Source: XYB1-FULL-44-23 sp964441445
GTDB lineage: Bacteria > Patescibacteriota > Microgenomatia > CAZETR01 > Amesbacteraceae
Assembly (NCBI GenBank): GCA_964441445.1
Contig: CAYTYO010000004.1
Location: forward strand, 1-40,898
Length of the DNA: 40,898 bases
Direction: 5' to 3'
A program made the translations under genes and the position numbers. The notes under the pieces are model-generated. The model was given only the letters and a program-made list of their open reading frames with translations, made no database searches and was not told the DNA's origin. Positions 7,380-13,241 of this stretch are shown here, piece by piece (the first letter of the stretch is position 1; the number at the start of each line of letters is the position of its first letter).

Positions 7380-8004
7380 GTTTATCCTCCTCGGATAAAT
7401 ATCCGAATGCATCCAACAGACTTTCCATAGATGCCAACCTGGCATCTACTCCAAACAACCGCCCTTCAGCGTACTCGCTCGAAATCGTCTTCAATGCTCC
7501 CATTAGACGCGGAAACGAGACAGTCTCCATCCTGGACAGCCTTCGGTCAACTTCTCCCGGAGCAACATTACCCAGTAAGTTGCATTCCTTCAGGCTCTCA
7601 CAGGATCGGATAAGCTGTTCGTTAATCCGCATCGGGATCCTCAATGTGACGAGGTCGTCCTCCTGCATCTTATTCGCCAAATCTCTGCCAGACACAACGA
7701 TTTGTTCTGCCAGGTTGACCAATTTCGATCGGCCGGTCTTATGGACCTCATTTAATAACCGACCCAGTAACATCCGAGTCTCTTCCAAAAGTCGCTCCTC
7801 AGACAGGAAATCTCTTTCAGATTTGGACCCGGGTATCACCACCAGCCGGAATAAAAGCAACAAGCCGATACAAAGAACAAAGGCCAGTAGAAATACTACC
7901 AGCGGATGAATTCGCGTTTCCGCGAACAGAAATATCATTACTCCGCCGGGAATTACTATGGCCAAACCCCATTTCATAGCTCTTACCAAACTCGTTACTG
8001 ACAT
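7372..8004 (-). CDS. XpaC-like membrane protein
   Basis: 210 residues. Two N-terminal hydrophobic segments (about residues 12-29 and 33-52), then a helical cytoplasmic domain of about 150 residues starting SKSERDFLSEERLLEE. XpaC proteins (PF10112) have this layout and are usually encoded beside telA, as here. The family call therefore rests on architecture plus context rather than a motif. AGGAAGGAG precedes ATG 8004. It is the first gene of unit 2, behind leader C. It probably anchors or partners the TelA-like protein at the membrane (inference). Confidence 0.5.
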   Translation of the reverse strand: MSVTSLVRAMKWGLAIVIPGGVMIFLFAETRIHPLVVFLLAFVLCIGLLLLFRLVVIPGSKSERDFLSEERLLEETRMLLGRLLNEVHKTGRSKLVNLAEQIVVSGRDLANKMQEDDLVTLRIPMRINEQLIRSCESLKECNLLGNVAPGEVDRRLSRMETVSFPRLMGALKTISSEYAEGRLFGVDARLASMESLLDAFGYLSEEDKHE

Positions 8005-8056
8005 GTCTCCTTCCTTTCTTCACTCAGATTACCCAAGCTGAACTGACCTTTTATAC

Positions 8057-8217
8057 CTCCTTTCCAACAAATCAGTATGATTGAAAAAACCAACGCCCTT
8101 ATGTATTTATGTGTTGGGCTGCTTTCAAAACACCTCAAGCATTCTGAAAGCAACCCACCGCTCAATACAACCGAGGTTGGTTAAGTCTAAAACTCGAAAA
8201 CTTCCTTTGTTAAGGTG
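8057..8217 (-). promoter_or_regulatory. Structured leader C of unit 2
   Basis: Minus-strand order: UGCACCUUAACAA (from 8218), sharing 13 nt exactly with leader B; then a hairpin with a perfect 12-bp stem, GGGUUGCUUUCA with UGAAAGCAGCCC (8156-8116) and a 17-nt loop; then AACACAUAAAUACA; then an orphan AAAGGAGG at 8064-8057, about 53 nt before the unit 2 start. No -10/-35 pair and no U-run is visible. An AAAUACA-AUUGC-UGUAUUU hairpin sits between ribozyme C and this leader, matching the one behind ribozyme B. Confidence 0.65.
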
Positions 8218-8264
8218 CATCAAGTCTGACTCTTTGTCAGGAAAATACAGCAATTGTATTTCCT

Positions 8265-8317
8265 CACCCTTTCGTCCTTTCGGACTCATCAGCATGGATA
8301 CACATCCATGAAGGGTG
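8265..8317 (-). ncRNA. Hammerhead ribozyme C (type III, satellite-RNA-like)
   Basis: Minus strand from 8317: CACCC, U16.1 and U17 at 8312-8311, stem I hairpin CAUGGAU-GUGU-AUCCAUG (8310-8293), CUGAUGA (8292-8286), stem II GUCC-GAAA-GGAC (8285-8274), GAAA (8273-8270), GGGUG (8269-8265). Predicted cleavage is between 8311 and 8310. Against A and B, stem I carries three compensated pair changes and stem II is entirely different yet still paired, while the core is unchanged. Stem II and the UGUGU loop of stem I resemble the type III hammerhead of tobacco ringspot virus satellite RNA, where the two loops contact each other. It separates units 1 and 2. Confidence 0.93.
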
Positions 8318-8442
8318 GTGGCCTTTCGGCCGAAAATCTTCAACTAAGATAACTCTGTCCAAGCGAACCGCCTGAACTTCGTATTTCTTAATCTCCAATC
8401 TCCGAGGTTTTCACCTCACCAACACCTATTCCGGTTTCCCGG
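8318..8442 (-). ncRNA. 3' structured module C, upstream of hammerhead C
   Basis: Begins 6 nt after the stop of the small membrane protein gene. Minus-strand order: P0 CCGG-GAAA-CCGG (8442-8431), AGGUG (8427-8423), P1 GAGGU-GAAA-ACCUC (8417-8404), P2 UUCAGGC/GCUUGGA with two G-U pairs (8376-8358), a small hairpin AUCUU/AAGAU (8350-8336), and P3 GGCC-GAAA-GGCC (8331-8320), directly followed by the ribozyme. The order matches modules A and B. Three of the stems here are capped by GAAA loops. Confidence 0.7.
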
Positions 8443-8447
8443 TCAAA

Positions 8448-8666
8448 TCAAGAGGCTAGTACCATGACTAACACCAGAATGATCAGCCATACAGCCAAAA
8501 AGACAGCGATCACTTTGTCCCTGGTTGTGAGACTATCCAGTAAGGACGACCCTGTGGGCTGGTTGCGAATCAAGGCATTGATCTTATGCCTGGCCAAAAA
8601 ATAAGCCATCGCCCCCAACCCAGCAACCACCCAAACCAAGTACTTTCCAAGCAATAGCTTGACCAT
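8448..8666 (-). CDS. Small membrane protein with two spans
   Basis: 72 residues: one span near residues 7-22, a polar loop (RHKINALIRNQPTGSSLLD), and a C-terminal span (VIAVFLAVWLIILVLVMVLAS). A clear GGAGG lies upstream of ATG 8666. It follows the SPFH gene by 16 nt and closes unit 1. No family recognised. Small two-span proteins beside SPFH genes can be scaffold partners, but nothing here proves it. Confidence 0.75.
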   Translation of the reverse strand: MVKLLLGKYLVWVVAGLGAMAYFLARHKINALIRNQPTGSSLLDSLTTRDKVIAVFLAVWLIILVLVMVLAS

Positions 8667-8682
8667 TTTGTACCTCCTCGGC

Positions 8683-9777
8683 TTATTTAGCCGGGATTAC
8701 CACGTCCAATCCATCCCCTGGGGACAGAACTGTCATGGGATCGACACCCGCGGGCAAGACCACCTTCGTGGCCTCCTTCCATGCGGCAGACCAGTATTGG
8801 GCAACCACAACTTTCAGGTACTCTGGATTTTCGGCAAAAAGACCAGCACGAGCAAATTCTTCAGCCAACGCTTTCTTGGCTTCAAGCTGCGCGACTTCCA
8901 ATTCGGCGGTACTAACCTCCATGGCCAGCTGGGCAGCTTTCAAATCGTTCGCCTTCTGGGCAACGATTACCTGGAGTTGTTGTTCCAGAGACTCGCGCTC
9001 AAGTGCCGCAGTGATCGCCTCCTGGCGACGCTGCTCCTGGACCTTTCCCTGTTCGACCCGAATCTGACCCTGTTGCTCAGCAAGTTTACGATCTGATTCA
9101 GCCGCAACTCGCAGCGCCTGTTGACGCTCGAGGTCGGTCTTGAACCTCTCATCAGTAATTTGATCAAGTAGCTGCTGAACCGCAGGATTGAGGGAGATAT
9201 TTGGAACAACGATGTTTTGAACTCCCAATCCATAAGGAGTAGCCATTTCCGAAACCTTTTCATCGATGCACTGGCGCAAGACGTCCCGCGACCCGCAAAC
9301 AGCCGCCTCGATAAATGGCCTGCCCCCCACACAAACCTTCATTGCTTGCCGCGTAAGCTGGTCCATCAACGAAGCCCGCCCGTCAGGCGACGGGCCAATC
9401 AAGGCCTCGTCCGACGTCAAAAAGGTGCGATACCTTCCCCACAAGTCAGGGTAAGTCGCAGCCATTTCCATCCCTGGCCGGATAACGGTACCACAGACTT
9501 CCAACCCGATACGCTGTTGGTCTTTTGTTAAAACCTCAGGATCGCTTGAACAAAATTGCAATCCTTCAACCTTGACTGTCTGCATATCGAGCCAAAGGCC
9601 GAATTCCGTGTAGCGCCCAGGGGAGACGATCTCAACCACCCGGGATTCCTTGAATTTGATTCCGATCTCGTTGGCCTGGACTTCGTAAAAAAAGTAGCCA
9701 CACGAGCTCAGGATAATAACGCTCACGATGAGCAAAAACACTACGGCCACGATGGTAAAAATCGTTTTCGAAGACAT
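8683..9777 (-). CDS. SPFH/band 7 domain protein
   Basis: 364 residues. An N-terminal hydrophobic segment (residues 7-27) ends in LSSC, a possible lipobox, so it could be a signal anchor or a lipoprotein. The SPFH/PHB domain follows (about 30-215; typical YFFYEVQANEIGIKF and SPGRY motifs), then a long Glu/Lys/Gln/Ala-rich coiled coil (about 215-320) and a short C-terminal region. SPFH proteins oligomerise into membrane-microdomain scaffolds such as flotillin, stomatin and HflK/C. CAGGAGG precedes ATG 9777. It is the first gene of unit 1, so it is the promoter-proximal product of the cassette. Association with TelA and XpaC points to an envelope-stress role (inference). Confidence 0.85.
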   Translation of the reverse strand: MSSKTIFTIVAVVFLLIVSVIILSSCGYFFYEVQANEIGIKFKESRVVEIVSPGRYTEFGLWLDMQTVKVEGLQFCSSDPEVLTKDQQRIGLEVCGTVIRPGMEMAATYPDLWGRYRTFLTSDEALIGPSPDGRASLMDQLTRQAMKVCVGGRPFIEAAVCGSRDVLRQCIDEKVSEMATPYGLGVQNIVVPNISLNPAVQQLLDQITDERFKTDLERQQALRVAAESDRKLAEQQGQIRVEQGKVQEQRRQEAITAALERESLEQQLQVIVAQKANDLKAAQLAMEVSTAELEVAQLEAKKALAEEFARAGLFAENPEYLKVVVAQYWSAAWKEATKVVLPAGVDPMTVLSPGDGLDVVIPAK

Positions 9778-9861
9778 ATCATCCTCCTGAACCTATTTCA
9801 TGATCGAATGTGATAGTTCACGACAAACACCCCTAGTTACGCTTAACTTTCTTCTATATGT

Positions 9862-10017
9862 CCTCCTTTCAAGGATCATAACCACAATACAGATGCTCCA
9901 TATGGAGCCGCCCCCAAATACAACATGTGTGTGTTTTTTTGGGCTACTCTCAACCTTCTAATTACTAAAACTAGAAACCTGAGTGTAGCCCAATAACCTC
10001 TTGATTATTTAAAGGTG
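9862..10017 (-). promoter_or_regulatory. Structured leader D of unit 1
   Basis: Minus-strand order: UUAUUU-GCACCUUU-AAAUAA (CACCUU loop, 10017-10012); a long hairpin with outer stem UUGGGCUAC/GUAGCCCAA (9993-9939) and weaker inner pairing; AAAAAAACACACACA; a perfect palindrome GCUCCAUAUGGAGC (9908-9895); then an orphan AAAGGAGG ending at 9862, 85 nt before the SPFH start. It has the same plan as leaders B and C, but here it lies behind a real promoter rather than a ribozyme. Nearer the transcription start, a weak 5-bp hairpin followed by seven U (10061-10038) could act as an attenuator. The rest of the 9778-10203 gap holds only the promoter. Confidence 0.62.
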
Positions 10018-10088
10018 CAAATAAAATGTAATCCCACAAAAAAAGACATCGTCAAAGATGCAGCTTCATGAGATTATCATAAATCCGA

Positions 10089-10117
10089 ATTATAGGTCTA
10101 ACATATTAAAAAGTCAA
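10089..10117 (-). promoter_or_regulatory. Promoter of the ribozyme cassette
   Basis: On the minus strand TTGACT (10117-10112) and TATAAT (10094-10089) are separated by exactly 17 nt, a near-perfect sigma70-type promoter. Transcription should start near 10082, giving a leader of about 300 nt before the SPFH gene. I see no comparable promoter ahead of units 2 and 3. Confidence 0.82.
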
Positions 10118-10203
10118 ACCTGAAGCCCAAATATTGCCTGTGGATAACCTGTGGTTTACCTAAACTACCCATTGCTGGTACAATAGGCTTGGTCTAATAC
10201 ACG

Positions 10204-10273
10204 TGCGGGGTAGTGTAGAGCTGCACGAGAGGCTCATAATCTCTCAGACCGGGCGCGACTCCCGGCCCCGCAA
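10204..10273 (+). tRNA. Atypical tRNA with CAU anticodon
   Basis: The cloverleaf is complete: acceptor UGCGGGG/CCCCGCA, D stem GUGU/GCAC, anticodon stem AGAGG/UCUCU with loop CUCAUAA (anticodon CAU), T stem CCGGG/CCCGG. Two loops are abnormal. The D loop is only AGAGCU and lacks the G18-G19 pair. The T loop is CGCGACU, so U54-U55 are replaced by C-G. Both sides of the D-loop/T-loop contact are therefore lost together. CCA is not encoded. It does not show the three GC pairs of initiator anticodon stems. It may be a Met or Ile2 tRNA, a special-purpose tRNA, or a decaying copy. Confidence 0.7.
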
Positions 10274-10320
10274 CAAATCGTAAAAACCCGGCTCAAGCCT
10301 TTTTCATCGGTTCAACTCAC

Positions 10321-10566
10321 ATGTATTACGTTTACGTTCTCCTCTGCTTAGATACTAGTCTCTACACCGGTATCTCCCCAAATCCCACAAAACGCCTTGT
10401 CCAGCATCAAAAAGGACGCGGTGGCGCATATACTCGCTCCCACCCTCCGCTGCGTCTTGTCTACACCGAAGTCCAATCTGATCGGTCATCTGCATTGAAA
10501 CGCGAGGCCGCGATCAAGTCCTGGCCACGTAAGAAAAAACTCCTCACCCTAGGTTTAAAAATCTAA
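10321..10566 (+). CDS. GIY-YIG domain protein, UPF0213/YhbQ type
   Basis: 81 residues, essentially one GIY-YIG nuclease fold. YYVYVLLC opens the domain and LYTGIS stands for the YIG half. Then NPTKRLVQHQKGRGGAYTRSHPPLRLVY supplies the conserved His-Gly-Lys region, and ALKREAAIKSW the conserved Glu-bearing helix. This matches the small YhbQ-like family, presumed DNA-structure-related endonucleases. The start is ATG 10321, without a strong Shine-Dalgarno. It lies downstream of the atypical tRNA on the same strand. Confidence 0.88.
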   Translation: MYYVYVLLCLDTSLYTGISPNPTKRLVQHQKGRGGAYTRSHPPLRLVYTEVQSDRSSALKREAAIKSWPRKKKLLTLGLKI

Positions 10567-10592
10567 TTCTCACTATTGGGCTTCACTAAATA

Positions 10593-11486
10593 TCAGAATC
10601 CTTCAAATCCAACTACTTCCAGCGCAATTGCCTGAGCCTTCACCCTATCAACCACCTTACCCATCCGATAACTATTAACCACCTTCATTAACTCCAAAGG
10701 AGATTCAATCCCCCTTTCACCACACACTTTTTCAACCTCTCTCTGCATCACTGGATACGTTCTTTCTTGTTCATCCCATCCGCCTCCCAACTTACATCCC
10801 AAATCAGTTATTTCCGTCAAGCTTAGTCCCAAAGCCCGTAGCTTGTCGACTAATTCTGCGGCAACTATTACTCTTTCCCTTTCCATCTGCTCATACCCGT
10901 TTCCAGGTTTAATCAAATGGTCCACCAATTCTGCAATCGTCCCCTCATGAATTTCAGGAAATGTCAGTCTGTAAGCCAAAACTTCTATCCATTCTTCACC
11001 CGGCACCACTTTATCTTCAGCCCAAACCATGAGCCGTCTGTAAAGCATAGAAAAAAACGGATTATCAGGGTACTGTAAATCATGGATTTCCTCATGAGCC
11101 GCGGTATCCAATCTTCGCGGCACGTCTCCCGAACTAGCTACAGCCATCAGTATCGCCTCCCTACTTACAGGCGCGCCGGCCACCAACTTAGTATCAGTGT
11201 CGGATCGATACAAACCTGCTGAACCTATCCGAGCATTAAAATCAATCTCCTCCTCCAGCGCAAATCTTCCCTCAAATATTTCATCCCACATTCCAAGCTC
11301 TTCAAATACCTCAAAAAAACGCGTTTCCTTTCTAATTCTTTCCATTGTCTGTCTGTAGACGCGATCAAACTCGCCTGCTCTTATCAACTTTCCTATCCGT
11401 TCAGCAAGTCCTTTTTTATCAATTCTAATTAGCCTCCATAGGTTTTTCCCGACATCTGCCCCACCGGGGTTAATTTGCTCGTTCAC
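10593..11486 (-). CDS. HExxH-containing protein, putative zinc-dependent hydrolase
   Basis: About 297 residues, soluble and mostly helical. I do not recognise the family. The visible feature is AAHEEIHDLQYP near residue 133, an HExxH signature; WAEDKVV and EEWIEVLAYRL downstream could supply a third Glu ligand. I choose GTG 11486 as the start. TATACT ends 8 nt before it and TTGTTA lies 16 nt further up, giving a leaderless arrangement; a TTG at 11504 is the alternative. A second HExxH protein sits at 386-1153 across the cassette. Confidence 0.62.
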   Translation of the reverse strand: MNEQINPGGADVGKNLWRLIRIDKKGLAERIGKLIRAGEFDRVYRQTMERIRKETRFFEVFEELGMWDEIFEGRFALEEEIDFNARIGSAGLYRSDTDTKLVAGAPVSREAILMAVASSGDVPRRLDTAAHEEIHDLQYPDNPFFSMLYRRLMVWAEDKVVPGEEWIEVLAYRLTFPEIHEGTIAELVDHLIKPGNGYEQMERERVIVAAELVDKLRALGLSLTEITDLGCKLGGGWDEQERTYPVMQREVEKVCGERGIESPLELMKVVNSYRMGKVVDRVKAQAIALEVVGFEGF

Positions 11487-11676
11487 AGCGAGGGAGTATA
11501 CCAAAATTTTAGACTATAACAACATCGGTACGGAATATGCTCATACTCAACTCGAACCTATAACCATAGTTGCTAGATCCGACCGAATTCTGAACATATT
11601 TATGCCAACATCCTCAAATCGGTTGTTTCTGACACTCTGTGTCCATGAGGATGTGAAACTTAACCATCGAATAGCT

Positions 11677-11725
11677 CGTGTGTGTTTAAAAATCTTCCTG
11701 CCCATTTAATTAAAAATCACACACG
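11677..11725. repeat. Inverted repeat in the 11487-11835 gap
   Basis: CGTGTGTG (11677-11684) and CACACACG (11718-11725) form an 8-bp inverted repeat around an AT-rich 33-nt loop. It lies between the HExxH gene and a tRNA, which have separate transcripts. I see no coding potential and nothing else of note in this gap of about 350 nt. Confidence 0.5.
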
Positions 11726-11835
11726 TTAATATCCGCAAACCGACCACTCCAGCCAACATTTATAACTAGCCAGCCACAACTCATGAAGTTTGCTTTATTC
11801 CCTCCCCCAAACATCAAATGTTAAAATCATTCCAC

Positions 11836-11907
11836 GGCTACGTAGCTCAGTGGTAGAGCGGGGTCTTCATAAGGCCAAGGTCACAGGTTCGAACCCTGTC
11901 GTAGCCA
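11836..11907 (+). tRNA. tRNA with CAU anticodon (tRNA-Met)
   Basis: Acceptor GGCUACG/CGUAGCC with discriminator A; D stem GCUC/GAGC; anticodon loop UUCAUAA with anticodon CAU; T arm ACAGG-UUCGAAC-CCUGU, all normal. The outermost anticodon-stem pair is a G-A mismatch. CCA is not encoded. It is probably elongator Met, though a lysidine-modified Ile2 tRNA also has CAU. The division gene on the opposite strand stops at the very next base. Confidence 0.88.
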
Positions 11908-12264
11908 CTACCATCCTAGGTATAACTTCCTCCACTTCACCCAATTAACCTCTTCCACCTCGGTCATTCCACCTCCCCTATCTGTCTGAATTTCCTCTTC
12001 GGGTATGACAACAACCACTTCACCGTCAAAACCCAGCCCCAGCTTCTCCCGCGCCTCTCTTTCCATATATTCCGGTGTTTGCACCACTGCCAATCTGTCC
12101 TTTAATTCCTGGTTTTCCCTTTTTACCTCTTCAAGTCTTGCCTGTTCCGTCGTCAATCTTCCCACAGCCTGATACAAAGTTACCGCATTAAACCCAAGCT
12201 TTATAGCCAACCCCAGGCCTAAAACCAGCAAAACCCAACTTCCCCGACTTTTATCTCCTCTCAT
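11908..12264 (-). CDS. Septum formation initiator, DivIC/FtsB-like
   Basis: 118 residues. Short basic N-terminus, one membrane span (about residues 9-28), a coiled coil (RLTTEQARLEEVKRENQELKD), then the TPEYMEREAREKLGLGFDGEVVVVIP segment typical of the FtsB/DivIC C-terminus. These proteins link the divisome core at midcell. ATG 12264 is used; TTGCAA (12305-12300), an 18-nt spacer and TATACA (12281-12276) place transcription only a few nt upstream. A TTG at 12273 is the alternative. The tail beyond the conserved part ends at the neighbouring tRNA. Confidence 0.83.
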   Translation of the reverse strand: MRGDKSRGSWVLLVLGLGLAIKLGFNAVTLYQAVGRLTTEQARLEEVKRENQELKDRLAVVQTPEYMEREAREKLGLGFDGEVVVVIPEEEIQTDRGGGMTEVEEVNWVKWRKLYLGW

Positions 12265-12313
12265 TGGTATCAAGATGTATACCCAATTTTGACCCCCTCT
12301 TGCAATACCCGAG

Positions 12314-12342
12314 TTTACATTATAGAATTCCTGAGTTAAAAT
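12314..12342 (+). promoter_or_regulatory. Promoter of the tyrosine recombinase gene
   Basis: TTTACA (12314-12319), a 17-nt spacer and TAAAAT (12337-12342). The start codon follows 12 nt later, so the mRNA leader would be about 5 nt, close to leaderless. Confidence 0.55.
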
Positions 12343-12354
12343 ACGTCCTGTAGT

Positions 12355-13230
12355 ATGGATAATTTACCCGAACCTGTAGGCTTCGACACCGCCCTGGAGA
12401 AGTTTATCAACCATTTAGTGGCCAATAGCCGCTCCTCCGCCACCCGCATTGCTTACGGGTCTGATTTGGCACAGCTCAAAGATCACTTATTCGAGAAGCG
12501 CATTACCCAGGCAACCACAGTTCAGGCGGACCATCTCAAAGACTACATCGACCACCTTTTTTCCAAAAACTATACCCCGAAAAGCATCAGCCGCAAGATT
12601 AATTCCCTTAAGACCTTTTTCCGGTATCTCCACCGGGAAAAAATAGTTTTCGTCAATCCGGCTGAAGACCTGGTCCATCCCCACTACGATACTAAAGCCC
12701 CCCGAATTCTCTCACCTGAGGAATATCGCAGCCTCCGGGACGTTGTTCGCCTCGATATCCGCATTAGCGCCATAGTTGAGCTTCTGCTCCAAACCGGCAT
12801 GCGCATTTCTGAGCTAGCTAACCTCAGGGTTGACGATGTTAAAAAGAACGAACTCTTCATCCGTGGCCAGGAAAATAACCTCTCCCGCTCGATTGGCATC
12901 GGCAAACCGGCAGCGACAGCCCTTTCCAATTACTTAAGCATGCGCCCGGAAGTTAAAGATGATCACTTATTTGTCACTAAAACCGGCCGGCCGCTTTTAA
13001 TCAGAAACATCCGTACTTCCGTGGACCGCTACTTTAAAAAGGCCGGAATTAAAGATGTGAAGGTCAACGATTTGCGTCACACCTTTATCGCCCACCAGCT
13101 TAAAAACGGTGTCAAACCGGAAGTAGTCCATAAACATGTCGGCCACAAACGTCTTTCCTCTACTCAGAAATATCTCGAATACTTACAGATCACTGAGGAA
13201 TTCACCCTCACTCGCATAATTGAGCTATAA
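12355..13230 (+). CDS. Tyrosine recombinase, XerC/XerD-like
   Basis: 291 residues with an N-terminal SAM-like core-binding domain (about 10-95; LKDHLFEK, SRKINSLKTFFRYL) and a C-terminal catalytic domain. Catalytic residues: Arg in TGMRISELANLR, the LRHTF box with its Arg, His in HVGHKRLSST, and the Tyr nucleophile in KYLEY. The first His of the usual H-x-L-R box is Asn (VNDLRH). The length is that of a chromosomal Xer protein, and no attachment site or phage gene is adjacent. A role in chromosome dimer resolution is plausible, but a mobile-element integrase is not excluded. Confidence 0.85.
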   Translation: MDNLPEPVGFDTALEKFINHLVANSRSSATRIAYGSDLAQLKDHLFEKRITQATTVQADHLKDYIDHLFSKNYTPKSISRKINSLKTFFRYLHREKIVFVNPAEDLVHPHYDTKAPRILSPEEYRSLRDVVRLDIRISAIVELLLQTGMRISELANLRVDDVKKNELFIRGQENNLSRSIGIGKPAATALSNYLSMRPEVKDDHLFVTKTGRPLLIRNIRTSVDRYFKKAGIKDVKVNDLRHTFIAHQLKNGVKPEVVHKHVGHKRLSSTQKYLEYLQITEEFTLTRIIEL

Positions 13231-13241
13231 CCAGTTGGCAT

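Noticed and set aside
8125..8343. 72-residue minus-strand reading frame
   Set aside because: It runs through hammerhead C and leader C, has no ribosome site, and its sequence is explained by the RNA structures.
1167..8442. Repeated intergenic blocks as transposon remnants or MITEs
   Set aside because: The copies are on the same strand, lie only after the last gene of each unit, lack terminal inverted repeats and target duplications, and differ by compensatory changes rather than random decay.
10204..10273. tRNA as the attachment site of an integrated island
   Set aside because: Integration normally uses the tRNA 3' end. Here the cassette lies on the 5' side, and no repeat of the tRNA end is seen near 1160.
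10265..10305. Terminator after the atypical tRNA
   Set aside because: GGC-UCAA-GCC followed by five T has only a 3-bp stem, too weak to call.
12355..13230. Recombinase as evidence of a prophage or integron
   Set aside because: No phage structural genes, attachment repeats or cassette arrays are nearby, and the length and motifs also fit a housekeeping Xer protein.
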